Assembly: GCA_910577885.1 (NCBI GenBank)
Contig: CAJTNK010000004.1
Span: 1-53,923, forward strand
DNA from: an uncultured Rikenella sp.
GTDB lineage: Bacteria; Bacteroidota; Bacteroidia; Bacteroidales; Rikenellaceae
Length of the DNA: 53,923 bases
Direction: 5' to 3'
Below the pieces are notes generated by a model. That model saw nothing but the letters and a program-made list of their open reading frames with translations, made no database searches and was not told the DNA's origin. Both the position numbers and the translations under genes were made by a program. The number at the start of each line of letters is the position of its first letter. Positions within the stretch are counted from its first letter, which is position 1. This document shows, one piece after another, positions 25,109-33,924 of the stretch.

Positions 25109-26593
25109 ATGAACATCACAGCAGGTAATATTATTTTGATCGGTTCGGTGCTGCTTTTCGTCAGCATCCTGGCCGGGCAACGGGCTTATCGTTTCGGCGT
25201 ACCGGCCTTGGTTTTGTTTTTGGCCGTCGGTATGCTGGCCGGGAGCGACGGCATCGGGGGGATCAATTTCGACAGCCCTGCCATCGCTCAGTTCATCGGG
25301 ATGATCGCTCTGAACTTCATTTTGTTTTCCGGGGGTTTGGACACCGAGTGGCGGAGTGTCCGTCCGGTGATGTGGCAGGGGGTGGTGCTGTCGACCGTCG
25401 GTGTGCTGCTGACGGCGATTCTCACCGGACTGTTCGTACACTGGGTGGTACCCGGTTTTTCGCTGTTCGAGGGCTTGTTGCTTGGCTCCATCGTGTCGTC
25501 GACCGACGCGGCGGCCGTCTTCTCGATCCTGCGGTCGAAGAGCCTGAAACTCAAGTACAACCTGCGACCGATCCTGGAGTTCGAGAGCGGGAGTAACGAC
25601 CCGATGGCTTACCTGCTGACTATCCTTTGCCTGGGGCTGGTGATGGATCCGGCAGGATCGGTGGGCGGAGCGATCGGCCGATTTTTCATCCAAATCCTGG
25701 TCGGCGGCGGGGCCGGGGTGTTGTTCGGAATGGCGATGGTGTGGGTGGCCCGGAATGTGAAACTCAGTTATATGGGTCTGTATCCGGTGATGATTATCGC
25801 CTTGATGTACTTCACGTATGCGGCTACGGACAAGGTCGGCGGGAATGGGTTTTTGGCCGTTTATCTGGCTGCGTTGTGGCTCGGGAACCACCGGATTCCG
25901 CACCGGTCGTCGATTCTGAGCTTTTTCGACGGATTCGCCTGGTTGATGCAGATTATCCTCTTTTTGACCCTGGGCCTATTGGTTTACCCGAGCCAGGTGA
26001 TCGATGTGATCGGGATCGGATTGCTCGTTTCGGCTTTTATGATCCTGGTGGCGCGTCCGGCCAGCGTTTTTCTCTCGCTGCTCTTCTTCCGGATGCCGCT
26101 GCGGAGCAAAACCTTCGTCTCGTGGGTCGGACTGCGGGGGGCGGTTCCGATCGTGTTCGCCACCTACCCGCTCATTGCCGGAATCGACCGCGCGGGGGTG
26201 ATTTTCAATATCGTTTTCTTCATTGCGCTGACTTCGATTCTGCTGCAGGGTACTACCCTTCCGCTGTTCGCCAAGTGGCTTCGGGTGTCGGAGCCCGAAG
26301 AGAAGATGATCGGCCGGAAACCGGAACTCGACCCATCGGACATCTCGGACATGATCGAGATCGAGATCGCCCCGGGGAATGCTTATGCGGGCCGTACGGT
26401 GGCCGAGGCTCCGTTTCCGGACGGTGCGCGGATCACGCTGCTCCGGCGCGGCGACCACCATATCATCGTCACCGGCGCCACGATTCTGGAGGCCGGCGAC
26501 CGGGTAATCATCTCCAGCCAGGGACGCCAGGATGCACAACGGGTGTACGACATGCTCACCTCCGTGGAGCGAGTCGACCGAAGCGAAGAATAG
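25109..26593 (+). CDS. cvrA: Potassium/proton antiporter, CvrA/NhaP2 type
   Basis: A cation:proton antiporter of the CPA1 family. The first 385 or so residues contain about twelve hydrophobic helices, with the family blocks LLLGSIVSSTDAAAVFSILR (about 126-145) and ESGSNDPMAYLLT (about 156-168), whose acidic residues are the expected ion-binding ones, and GLRGAVPIVFATYP (about 341-354). The C-terminal 95 residues form a soluble TrkA-C-like (RCK_C) domain, typical of K+/H+ NhaP2/CvrA proteins. Substrate is assigned by family only. It likely helps with pH and K+ balance. No close partner gene: pfkA follows after its own promoter. Confidence 0.85.
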   Translation: MNITAGNIILIGSVLLFVSILAGQRAYRFGVPALVLFLAVGMLAGSDGIGGINFDSPAIAQFIGMIALNFILFSGGLDTEWRSVRPVMWQGVVLSTVGVLLTAILTGLFVHWVVPGFSLFEGLLLGSIVSSTDAAAVFSILRSKSLKLKYNLRPILEFESGSNDPMAYLLTILCLGLVMDPAGSVGGAIGRFFIQILVGGGAGVLFGMAMVWVARNVKLSYMGLYPVMIIALMYFTYAATDKVGGNGFLAVYLAALWLGNHRIPHRSSILSFFDGFAWLMQIILFLTLGLLVYPSQVIDVIGIGLLVSAFMILVARPASVFLSLLFFRMPLRSKTFVSWVGLRGAVPIVFATYPLIAGIDRAGVIFNIVFFIALTSILLQGTTLPLFAKWLRVSEPEEKMIGRKPELDPSDISDMIEIEIAPGNAYAGRTVAEAPFPDGARITLLRRGDHHIIVTGATILEAGDRVIISSQGRQDAQRVYDMLTSVERVDRSEE

Positions 26594-26594
26594 T

Positions 26595-26626
26595 TTTGGG
26601 TTCGTTCAAAAAAATGTTTACATTTG
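26595..26626 (+). promoter_or_regulatory. Canonical promoter of pfkA
   Basis: TTTG (26595-26598), a 20-nt spacer and TACATTTG (26619-26626) fit the Bacteroidota -33/-7 consensus. The start codon lies 41 nt downstream. Confidence 0.78.
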
Positions 26627-26667
26627 TCCCTGTTTTTGGAAACGTAAAAAAAGACCCTATTTAAAAC

Positions 26668-27768
26668 ATGAAAAGAGTTTTAGTTGCAACGAGCGGCGGT
26701 GACTGCCCCGGCTTGAATGCAGTGATCCGCGGCGTGGTGAAACGCGCTGCGCAGGAGGGCGATTGGGAGGTGCTCGGGAGTATCCAGGCGTACAACGGGA
26801 TTCTGTGGGAACCGACCGAAGTCAAGGTACTCGATGAAGCGGCCGTGGCCGGAATTCACTACCGCGGCGGTACGATCATCGAAACCACGAACAAAGGGGG
26901 CCCTTTCGCTTGGCCGGTGTATAACAAACACCTCGGACAGTGGGAATATGTCGACCGCTCGGACGAGATGATCCGTAAGTTGCAGTACATGGGGGTCGAT
27001 GCCGTGATCTCGATCGGAGGGGACGGCTCGCAACGGATTTCGCAGCAGCTGCAGAGCCAGGGGCTCGATATCGTCGGGGTGCCGAAGACCATCGATAACG
27101 ACTTGTCGGCTACGGACTTCACGTTCGGTTTCCAGACGGCGGTGCAGATTGCGACGGATGCGGTGGATAAGCTGGTGACGACGGCGGCTTCGCACAACCG
27201 GACTTTCATCCTCGAAGTGATGGGGCGGAACACGGGGTGGATCGCTTTGCACGCGGCGATTGCCGGGGGGGCGGACGTCTGCCTGATTCCGGAAATCCCG
27301 TACGACATCAATATCGTCCTCGAAAAGCTCAACAAACGGTACAACTCCAAGAATCGCGGTTCGGCGATCATCGTCGTGGCCGAAGGGGCGCTGCCGAAAG
27401 ACGGGACGGTGCACGCTGCGGCGGCTACCGAGGTGGGATATGAGAATGTCAGACTCGGCGGGATCGCTTACGACCTGAGCCGGCAGTTGAAGGCGGCCGG
27501 GTTCGAACCGGATATCCGGGAGACGGTTTTGGGACATATTCAGCGCGGGGGGATTCCGATCGCTTACGACCGGGTGCTCGCCACCCAGTTCGGGGTGAAG
27601 GCTTTCGAATACGTGCTGGAAGGGAAGTTCGGACACATGGTGTCGTACCGGCATCCGGACATCATCGCCGTACCGTTCGAAGAGGCGGTCGGACAGTGCA
27701 AATATGTTAGCCCGGACAGCGATATCGTCAAGACGGCCAGAGGTTGCGGGATTAGCTTTGGGGACTAA
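26668..27768 (+). CDS. pfkA: 6-phosphofructokinase
   Basis: Pfk converts fructose 6-phosphate to fructose 1,6-bisphosphate in glycolysis. The 366-residue protein has the phosphate loop TSGGDCPGLNAV (about 9-20), GGDGS at 117-121, PKTIDND (lysine at 140) and MGRNTGWIA. At the position that separates donors, glycine 120 (E. coli Gly104) is the ATP-type residue. Lysine 140 is at the E. coli Gly124 position and is common in PPi-dependent enzymes, so this is the mixed type, probably ATP-using. It has its own canonical promoter and is followed by a terminator. Confidence 0.92.
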   Translation: MKRVLVATSGGDCPGLNAVIRGVVKRAAQEGDWEVLGSIQAYNGILWEPTEVKVLDEAAVAGIHYRGGTIIETTNKGGPFAWPVYNKHLGQWEYVDRSDEMIRKLQYMGVDAVISIGGDGSQRISQQLQSQGLDIVGVPKTIDNDLSATDFTFGFQTAVQIATDAVDKLVTTAASHNRTFILEVMGRNTGWIALHAAIAGGADVCLIPEIPYDINIVLEKLNKRYNSKNRGSAIIVVAEGALPKDGTVHAAAATEVGYENVRLGGIAYDLSRQLKAAGFEPDIRETVLGHIQRGGIPIAYDRVLATQFGVKAFEYVLEGKFGHMVSYRHPDIIAVPFEEAVGQCKYVSPDSDIVKTARGCGISFGD

Positions 27769-27840
27769 TTATTATTAGAGGTTATTATAAATTAGGGGAT
27801 CTATTTTTTCAACACGATCCGACTAATTTTTACGCTATTC

Positions 27841-27890
27841 AGCCAGAGGGTTCTTTCATGATGACATGAAAGAACCCTCTGGCTTTTTTT
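27841..27890 (+). terminator. Terminator after pfkA with a 19-bp stem
   Basis: A perfect 19-bp stem (27841-27859, 27866-27884), loop GATGAC and a run of T behind it form a very strong terminator. A weaker hairpin AAATTAG...CTAATTT (27789-27829) ending in T-rich sequence lies upstream and could be a first stop. Confidence 0.92.
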
Positions 27891-27893
27891 CGT

Positions 27894-27924
27894 TTTGCCA
27901 TCCCCGGAAAAAACCATAAATTTG
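27894..27924 (+). promoter_or_regulatory. Canonical promoter abutting the DUF2807 start codon
   Basis: TTTG (27894-27897), a 19-nt spacer and TAAATTTG (27917-27924) fit the consensus well. The ATG at 27928 is only 4 nt past the -7 element, so transcription would begin at or next to the start codon. Confidence 0.72.
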
Positions 27925-27927
27925 GGT

Positions 27928-28638
27928 ATGATGAAAAACTATCCGTTATTGTTGAGTTTCGTGCTCCTGCTCGCCGTGGGGACGGTAGAGCGGAGCCACG
28001 CCCAGTCGATCATCGAGACCGAAGCGCTCGAACCGTTCACGACGTTGAGCATCGACGGGCCTATCAAAATCGAGCTGATCCCGGCCGATGAGAATCGGTT
28101 GCAGATCATGCTGTGGGGCCTCGACGCCCGAGGAATCAACTGGCGGGTAAAAGACTATACGCTTCGGGTCTCGACGCGCAAAGGGTTGGTGAATCAGCGG
28201 GCATATGCCGATATCAAGCTCTACTACAAGGAGTTGAACCGAATCACGATGAACGGCGGCGAGATCCTGGCCGACGATCCTATCGTGAGTTCGAGCCTCT
28301 ACCTGTCGGCCGAGAGTTCGACCGGGAGGATGGATCTGGCGGTCGAGTGCAACGACATCACGATTCACACCAGCGGCGATAACGTCGTGAAGATCGTCGG
28401 CACGACCGAATATGCCAGTTATCAGGCCCGGCTGGGGAGCCGGATCGAGTGCCTGGGTCTGTCGGCGGGGAGTGTCACCGCTTCGGTTTCGGGCCGGTCG
28501 GAGATCCAGCTGCGGGCCAATGAGCTGCTGGATGCGCGGGCGGTGACGGGCGGCAACGTCTTTTTCCGGGGCGAACCGGTCACCCTCCAGATCAAGAAGG
28601 CGACCATGGGGGGCGTGGAGTGCGTCAATGAGTTGTAA
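27928..28638 (+). CDS. Secreted DUF2807 (GIN-domain) protein
   Basis: A 236-residue exported protein with a signal peptide (NYPLLLSFVLLLAVGTVERS, then cleavage near HAQ) and no lipobox. The mature part resembles the putative auto-transporter adhesin head GIN domain (DUF2807): FTTLSIDGPIKIELIPAD (about 38-55) starts a run of short beta-strands such as KLYYKELNRITMNGGEIL, fitting a beta-solenoid. Function unknown. Two ATGs (27928, 27931) are possible starts. A longer frame begins at 27895 but that would lie inside the promoter. comM follows after 26 nt. Confidence 0.72.
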   Translation: MMKNYPLLLSFVLLLAVGTVERSHAQSIIETEALEPFTTLSIDGPIKIELIPADENRLQIMLWGLDARGINWRVKDYTLRVSTRKGLVNQRAYADIKLYYKELNRITMNGGEILADDPIVSSSLYLSAESSTGRMDLAVECNDITIHTSGDNVVKIVGTTEYASYQARLGSRIECLGLSAGSVTASVSGRSEIQLRANELLDARAVTGGNVFFRGEPVTLQIKKATMGGVECVNEL

Positions 28639-28664
28639 ATCGTTTTTAATCGGAAAATTACCGC

Positions 28665-30227
28665 ATGCTCGTCAAGACCTATAGCAGCACCGTCGAAGGG
28701 ATCGACGCCCGGACCATCACCGTCGAAGTCAACCTCTCGCCGGGAATTCGCTTTTTGGTAGTCGGGCTCCCCGACAACGCCGTGCGGGAGAGCCAGCAAC
28801 GGATCACCGCGGCTTTTGCGAACAACGGTTTTCGGATGCCGGGGTTCAACATTTTGGTCAATATGGCGCCGGCCGATATGCGGAAAGTGGGTTCGCACTA
28901 CGATTTGCCGATCGCCGTCGGCATCCTGGCGGCGTCGAAGCAGGTGGCAGCGGAAGGGACGCTGGAGCGATATGTGCTGATCGGCGAGCTGTCGTTGGAC
29001 GGCACCCTGCTGCCGGTGAAGGGGGCTTTGCCCATCGCCGTACAGGCTCGAAAGGAGGGATTCGAAGGGATCGTGCTGCCGGAGGCGAATGCCCGGGAAG
29101 CGGCCGTGGTGCAGAACCTGAAGGTGTTCGGGGTACGGGACTTGAAACAGGTGGCGGAGCTGCTGAACGGTGAGTCGACACCGGAGCCGACCCGGATCGA
29201 TACACGGGCCGAATATTTCGAACGGCTGGACCGTTTCGACCTCGACTTCAAGGACGTGAAAGGGCAGGAGGAGGTGAAACGCGCGCTGGAGATCGCGGCG
29301 GCCGGGGGCCACAACCTGCTGATGATCGGTCCTCCGGGAGCCGGGAAGAGCATGCTGGCCAAACGAATGCCGACTATTATGCCGCCGATGACGCTTTCCG
29401 AAGCGTTGGAGACCACCAAGATACACTCCGTGGCGGGGAAACTGGGCGACGACCATCCGGGAGGATTGCTGACCGCGCGACCTTTTCGGTCGCCGCACCA
29501 CGTTACGTCCGAGGTGGCTTTGGTGGGAGGCAGCGTACCGCCGCAGCCGGGCGAAATCTCGTTGGCGCACAACGGGTTGTTGTTTTTGGACGAGCTGCCC
29601 GAGTTCAACCGCAAGACATTGGAGGTGCTCCGCCAACCGCTTGACGAAAAGCGCATTACGATCTCACGGGCGAAATACAGCGTCGATTATCCGGCCAATT
29701 TCATGTTGATCGCGGCGATGAATCCTTGTCCGTGCGGCTACTGGAACCATCCGGACAAGGCGTGCAGCTGTTCGGCGGCCATGCGGGCGCGGTACATGGG
29801 CAAGATTTCGGGACCGTTGCTGGATCGCATCGACATCCAGGTCGAAGTGGTTCCGGTGGCGGTGGAGAGCATGACGCGGCGGAAACGGGACGGGGAGAGC
29901 AGCGCCGAGGTTCGAGCGCGCGTGGTTGCGGCCCGCGAGCGCCAGGTACGGCGGTTGCAGCGGGACGGGTATGACGGCCGGACGCACTGCAACGCCATGT
30001 TGACGCCGGAGCAGATGGATCGGTACTGTCGGTTGGACGACGAGGGCATCGGACTGGTGCAGGAGGCGATGCGGACGATGGGACTTTCGGGACGGGCCTA
30101 CGATCGGATTCTGAAGGTGGCCCGAACGATCGCCGACCTGGCCGGTACCGAGGCGATCGGAATCGACCACGTGGCGGAAGCGATCCAGTATCGGAGTCTG
30201 GACTGCAACGAATTGAGCAACAAATAA
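28665..30227 (+). CDS. comM: YifB/ComM-family Mg-chelatase-like AAA+ ATPase
   Basis: ComM-type proteins are hexameric AAA+ helicases that promote branch migration of imported DNA during natural transformation. The 520-residue protein has the N-terminal ChlI-like domain (about 1-170) and a AAA+ core with Walker A GPPGAGKS (222-229), Walker B LLFLDELPEF, the sensor region NFMLIAAMNPCPCGYWNHP (about 345-363) and a C-terminal Mg-chelatase domain. A zinc-like CPCG/CSC cysteine cluster is visible. The next gene is comEC, supporting a DNA-uptake link. It shares a transcription unit with the DUF2807 gene. Confidence 0.93.
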   Translation: MLVKTYSSTVEGIDARTITVEVNLSPGIRFLVVGLPDNAVRESQQRITAAFANNGFRMPGFNILVNMAPADMRKVGSHYDLPIAVGILAASKQVAAEGTLERYVLIGELSLDGTLLPVKGALPIAVQARKEGFEGIVLPEANAREAAVVQNLKVFGVRDLKQVAELLNGESTPEPTRIDTRAEYFERLDRFDLDFKDVKGQEEVKRALEIAAAGGHNLLMIGPPGAGKSMLAKRMPTIMPPMTLSEALETTKIHSVAGKLGDDHPGGLLTARPFRSPHHVTSEVALVGGSVPPQPGEISLAHNGLLFLDELPEFNRKTLEVLRQPLDEKRITISRAKYSVDYPANFMLIAAMNPCPCGYWNHPDKACSCSAAMRARYMGKISGPLLDRIDIQVEVVPVAVESMTRRKRDGESSAEVRARVVAARERQVRRLQRDGYDGRTHCNAMLTPEQMDRYCRLDDEGIGLVQEAMRTMGLSGRAYDRILKVARTIADLAGTEAIGIDHVAEAIQYRSLDCNELSNK

Positions 30228-30228
30228 T

Positions 30229-31791
30229 TTGGCACGATTTACCCGCACCAACACCCCACTCCTCGAACCGACTGTGGCCTTTATGGCCGGCATTGCGATC
30301 TTCGCCTCCTGGGGGTACGTCGTTTCGGGAGTTGCGCTGGGTGCGATCCTCGCGGTTTTCGTCCTTCTGAAGCTCCTGTTTTTCAGACGGATTGCCTCTT
30401 GGAGGCGGCTGTTGCTGGGTTGGGGCCTGTGTTTCGTTGCGGGAGCAGCCTGGGCGGGCTGGCGGTGGGTCGATCCGCGACCGGCGGCGGCACATCATGG
30501 CGAACGACTCACCTTTTTGGGACGCGTAGAGAGCATCCCACAGGTGCGCGGACGGTGGGAGCGTTCGACGGCCACGCTCTACTGCTTTACGGACAGCGTC
30601 AGCGGGGATTGGACGCCGCTCGAGGATTTGACCGTCAGCCTGTATGTCGACACCGCGGCACGCCCTGACACCCGGCTGGAGCTCGGCGAGATCGTGCGGC
30701 TGCGCGGGAGGATTTATGCCAGCGATTCGACCGGCTACGACCTCTATATGCGCCGAACGCAGGGGATTACGGCCCGGTGTTTTGCGTGGAGCGTGGCCCG
30801 GGTAGACATCGACACGACGCTCGGCAACCGCATCGCACTCTTTCGCAAGGAGCTGGGGAACAGACTATTGCAAAATCATTCGGATGCCGCTGCCAGCATC
30901 ATGCAAGCCTTGGCCATCGGCAACCCGTCCGACATCGACCGCTCGCTCCGGGCCGATTACAGCCGAAGCGGCGTGGCCCATCTGCTCGCCGTCTCGGGGC
31001 TTCATGTCGGAATCATCTTTATGATTCTCAACCTGTTGTTCGGCTGGCTGCGACTCATCCGCCACGGACTCTTCGCCCTGGGAGGGATCGTGATCGTTTC
31101 GCTGTGCGGCTATGCCGTCCTGACCGGCCTCTCGCCTTCGGCGGTCCGAGCCGTCGTCATGTTCTCGCTGCTCCAAGTCGGCCTGATGCTGTCGCGCTCT
31201 ACCAACAGCCTCAATACGTTGTGCGCCGCGTCCCTGTTGATCCTGGTCGGAAATCCGTACTACATCCACCACATCGGCTTCCGGCTGTCGTTCGCCGCCA
31301 TGGTCGGCATCATCACCCTTTATTCGCCGCTCGCCCGGCTCTGGATGCCGCGACAGCGGGTGTGGCGGTGGCTTTGGTCGCTGACGCTGGTCGGCATCAC
31401 GGCACAGCTCGGCACCTTCCCGCTCGTGATGTACCACTTCGGACAACTGCAACTCGCCGGCCTGCTGCTCAATCCGTTGATTTGGTTCACCGTGCCGGTG
31501 ATTATCGTGGGTTCGCTGCTCTATCTGGCGAGCGGCTGGGGATGGGTCTACGGCGTGACGCATACCGTGACCGACCTACAGAACCGGGTGGTCGACCGGA
31601 TGGCGAGCTATCGGTGGGTCGCCGTGAACGGGATCGAGCTGAGCGCCTGGGCCTGTGCGATGCTCTACGTCGGTGTGATCACACTGATCGTCTGGGTCAA
31701 TCGCCGCAGCGCGGCCAAAACTCGTTCCTACTTCTCCGATCCGTCCGCCGACGAGCCGGAGGAACTGCTCCGTAGCCGGGCGGCGAAGTGA
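30229..31791 (+). CDS. comEC: ComEC/Rec2-family DNA-uptake channel protein
   Basis: ComEC forms the inner-membrane channel for incoming single-stranded DNA. The 520-residue protein has an N-terminal DUF4131-like part (about 20-190) and the Competence domain with multiple helices. HLLAVSGLHVGIIFMILNLL (about 250-269) and SPSAVRAVVMFSLLQVGLML (about 303-322) are the conserved blocks. The C-terminal metallo-beta-lactamase domain of longer ComEC is missing, as in many Bacteroidota. The most upstream start is a TTG at 30229, 1 nt past the comM stop. An ATG at 30283 is the alternative. The 3' end overlaps hydE on the other strand by 64 bp. Confidence 0.85.
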   Translation: MARFTRTNTPLLEPTVAFMAGIAIFASWGYVVSGVALGAILAVFVLLKLLFFRRIASWRRLLLGWGLCFVAGAAWAGWRWVDPRPAAAHHGERLTFLGRVESIPQVRGRWERSTATLYCFTDSVSGDWTPLEDLTVSLYVDTAARPDTRLELGEIVRLRGRIYASDSTGYDLYMRRTQGITARCFAWSVARVDIDTTLGNRIALFRKELGNRLLQNHSDAAASIMQALAIGNPSDIDRSLRADYSRSGVAHLLAVSGLHVGIIFMILNLLFGWLRLIRHGLFALGGIVIVSLCGYAVLTGLSPSAVRAVVMFSLLQVGLMLSRSTNSLNTLCAASLLILVGNPYYIHHIGFRLSFAAMVGIITLYSPLARLWMPRQRVWRWLWSLTLVGITAQLGTFPLVMYHFGQLQLAGLLLNPLIWFTVPVIIVGSLLYLASGWGWVYGVTHTVTDLQNRVVDRMASYRWVAVNGIELSAWACAMLYVGVITLIVWVNRRSAAKTRSYFSDPSADEPEELLRSRAAK

Positions 31792-32780
31792 GGCGAGTCG
31801 CCCCACACGTTCTCCAACACCGCATCGAAACCGCGTAAATCGGTATCTTCCATCGGTTTGTCGTCATACAACCGGTACTCTCCCCGCCCCTCCTCCGGCG
31901 TCAGGTTGGGCATCAGGACATTGGCTCCGGCCTCCACCCCCAGCTCTCTCCCTCGAGGGTGGAGGGCATGGAGGGCCGTTGTCGCGGCGATGTTGATGTC
32001 CGGCATCAGCAACCGCAGCAGCGCGATCATCCGCAGCGCAAGTTGCAACCGTTCGGCCCGCGTCCAAAGACTCGAACACGCCGCCAACGGCGTCCCCGGC
32101 GCCTCGATATAAGGCCCCATCCCGCACATATCGATGTCCGACTCCTTGAAAAACAAGAGATCGTCCGCCAGATCCTCCACCCGCTGGAAGGGGAGCCCGA
32201 TCATGACCCCCGTCCCGACCTGGTAGCCCACCTCGCGCAGAACCCGCAGGGAGTGCAGCCGTTCCCGGTAGCTGTGGTCGGCCGGATGGATCCGTCGATA
32301 GAGCTCGGGCGACGATGCCTCGATGCGCAGGAGGTAGCGATGGGCCCCCGCCTCGAACCAGCGTCGATAGGTCTGCGGCGCCTGCTCTCCGAGCGAAAGC
32401 GTAATCCCCAACGCGCCGTCCGACAACCGTTTGATCCGCCTCACGAGCCGTTCCACCCGCCCCACGAAAGCCTCGTCCACCCGCTCTCCCGCCTGGAGCA
32501 CCACCGATCCGTATCCCGCCCGCCAAGCCCGCTGTACCGCGGCAAAGACTTGCTCGTCAGTGAGTTCATAACGCCCTACCCCATCCATTCCGCTCCGGAT
32601 TCCGCAGTAGAGACAGTTTTTCCGGCAACGGTTCGACAGCTCGATCAACCCCCGCAGATAGACCCGCCTGCCGATCGTCCGATCCCGCACCGCCGCTGCT
32701 TCGGCAAACAGCTCCCGGTCGTCGGAGAGCTCTCCGAGCGGACTCTCCAGCCTCGTTATCAATTCGTTGCGCGTCATCAT
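31728..32780 (-). CDS. hydE: [FeFe]-hydrogenase maturase HydE, radical SAM
   Basis: HydE is a radical SAM enzyme that helps build the H-cluster diiron site of [FeFe]-hydrogenases. The 350-residue protein has the [4Fe-4S] motif CRKNCLYC (cysteines 52, 56, 59) and an N-terminal LIELSNRC block typical of HydE. A BioB-like SAM barrel follows, with GYQVGTGVMIGLPFQRVEDL. No hydF, hydG or hydrogenase gene is in the window, so partners must lie elsewhere if the assignment is correct. Its start overlaps the capA stop by 4 nt (ATGA), so the two are translationally coupled. Other BioB-like radical SAM families are the main alternative. Confidence 0.8.
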   Translation of the reverse strand: MMTRNELITRLESPLGELSDDRELFAEAAAVRDRTIGRRVYLRGLIELSNRCRKNCLYCGIRSGMDGVGRYELTDEQVFAAVQRAWRAGYGSVVLQAGERVDEAFVGRVERLVRRIKRLSDGALGITLSLGEQAPQTYRRWFEAGAHRYLLRIEASSPELYRRIHPADHSYRERLHSLRVLREVGYQVGTGVMIGLPFQRVEDLADDLLFFKESDIDMCGMGPYIEAPGTPLAACSSLWTRAERLQLALRMIALLRLLMPDINIAATTALHALHPRGRELGVEAGANVLMPNLTPEEGRGEYRLYDDKPMEDTDLRGFDAVLENVWGDSPHFAARLRSSSSGSSADGSEK

Positions 32781-33880
32781 AACCTCACCTCATTCACCGC
32801 TCCGGCCACCCGCCGATTGTCCTCCAAAGCCCGTTCGAAAGTCCGATTTGCGAGGCTGTCCATCCCGATCTCCGGCCCCGGAACATAGCTCGGAACCACA
32901 TAATAACGCCGCCGCCCCTCCTCCGTCGGACACCAAACCCAGTAAGGCAATACCTCGATCTCCGGCCTCCGTCCCCGCCCGATTCGCAGCCGTACGCTCA
33001 GCCCCCCGTCCTGAAAACGGTTGCGCTGGTTGGAAACGAGATTCCCGAGCGACCACACCACCCTCCGGGCCGTGTCAACCGGCTGCGCGACATGCGGATG
33101 CGACCCGATCACCGCATCGATCCCCTGCCGCTCGCACCATTCGGCCAGCTGCCGTTGGTCCCGATTCGGCTGGCGCTGATACTCCTCGCCCCAGTGCACG
33201 AACAAAACGACGTGCGTCGCCGCCGAATCCCGCCGAGCACGCCGCACCTCCTCGGCCATCCGCACCGTATCGATGGCGTGCACCACCGTTCCCTGCGGTA
33301 CCGGCAGCCCGTTCGTCCCATAGGTGGCGTTCAACAGCGCCACCCGAAAACCATTCTTAGTCAACATCAACACGTTACGCGCCTGCAACGAATCGACATA
33401 GACCCCCGCATAGCGCACCCCCAGCGAATCGAGCGTCCGGACGGTGGTCCGGATGCCGACCCGTCCCCGGTCGCAACAGTGGTTATTGGCCAACGCCGCG
33501 ACATCCACCCCCGCCTCGTGCAACGCCTCGGCCAGTGCCTTGGGCGAAGCAAAACGCGGATAACCGCTGTAAGGTCCTCGCTCGGCGAGGGTCGTTTCGA
33601 GATTCACGATCGCCCAATCGGCCTCCTCCCAAAAAGGCCAAATATACCGGAAACAGTCCGAATAATCATACGTTCCATCTTTTCGCAGCGCCGCCATGAC
33701 CTGCGGCAGGTGCTGCATGACGTCGCCCGAAAAAACCAATGTCAACTCCTCCCGAGGCCTCAGAACAATCGAATCCAGCAGCGAACTGTGCCTGTCGTGC
33801 AACGGCCGCTTGCGGGGCGGCTCGCCGCACGACAGGCAACACGCCGCCGCCAGCACCAAAAGACTGATTTTTAAAACCAT
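32777..33880 (-). CDS. CapA-family lipoprotein, PGA-cap metallophosphatase fold
   Basis: A 367-residue exported protein with a lipobox near residue 18 (AACCLSC-GEP), so probably a membrane-anchored lipoprotein. The fold is that of CapA/PgsA-type calcineurin-like proteins involved in poly-gamma-glutamate or capsule assembly. The blocks LVFSGDVMQHLPQVM (about 45-59), ADWAIVNLETTLAE, VAALANNHCCDRG and DAVIGSHPHVAQPVD hold the expected metal ligands. The ATG at 33880 is preferred because the longer frame to 33922 lacks a usual signal-peptide start. It is coupled to hydE by a 4-nt overlap. Confidence 0.82.
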   Translation of the reverse strand: MVLKISLLVLAAACCLSCGEPPRKRPLHDRHSSLLDSIVLRPREELTLVFSGDVMQHLPQVMAALRKDGTYDYSDCFRYIWPFWEEADWAIVNLETTLAERGPYSGYPRFASPKALAEALHEAGVDVAALANNHCCDRGRVGIRTTVRTLDSLGVRYAGVYVDSLQARNVLMLTKNGFRVALLNATYGTNGLPVPQGTVVHAIDTVRMAEEVRRARRDSAATHVVLFVHWGEEYQRQPNRDQRQLAEWCERQGIDAVIGSHPHVAQPVDTARRVVWSLGNLVSNQRNRFQDGGLSVRLRIGRGRRPEIEVLPYWVWCPTEEGRRRYYVVPSYVPGPEIGMDSLANRTFERALEDNRRVAGAVNEVRL

Positions 33881-33885
33881 TTCGC

Positions 33886-33893
33886 TAAATTTG
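33886..33893 (+). promoter_or_regulatory. -7 element for tatD
   Basis: TAAATTTG fits TAnnTTTG and lies 31 nt before the tatD ATG. It sits in a short spacer shared with the divergent capA gene. Confidence 0.6.
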
Positions 33894-33895
33894 TA

Positions 33896-33903
33896 TAAAG
33901 ATA
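33896..33903 (-). promoter_or_regulatory. Possible -7 element for capA-hydE
   Basis: On the minus strand this reads TATCTTTA, one base from TAnnTTTG. It nearly abuts the tatD -7 element on the other strand. The capA ATG is about 15 nt downstream. Confidence 0.4.
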
Positions 33904-33924
33904 CGCTTTTTCGCTCCACCACCC

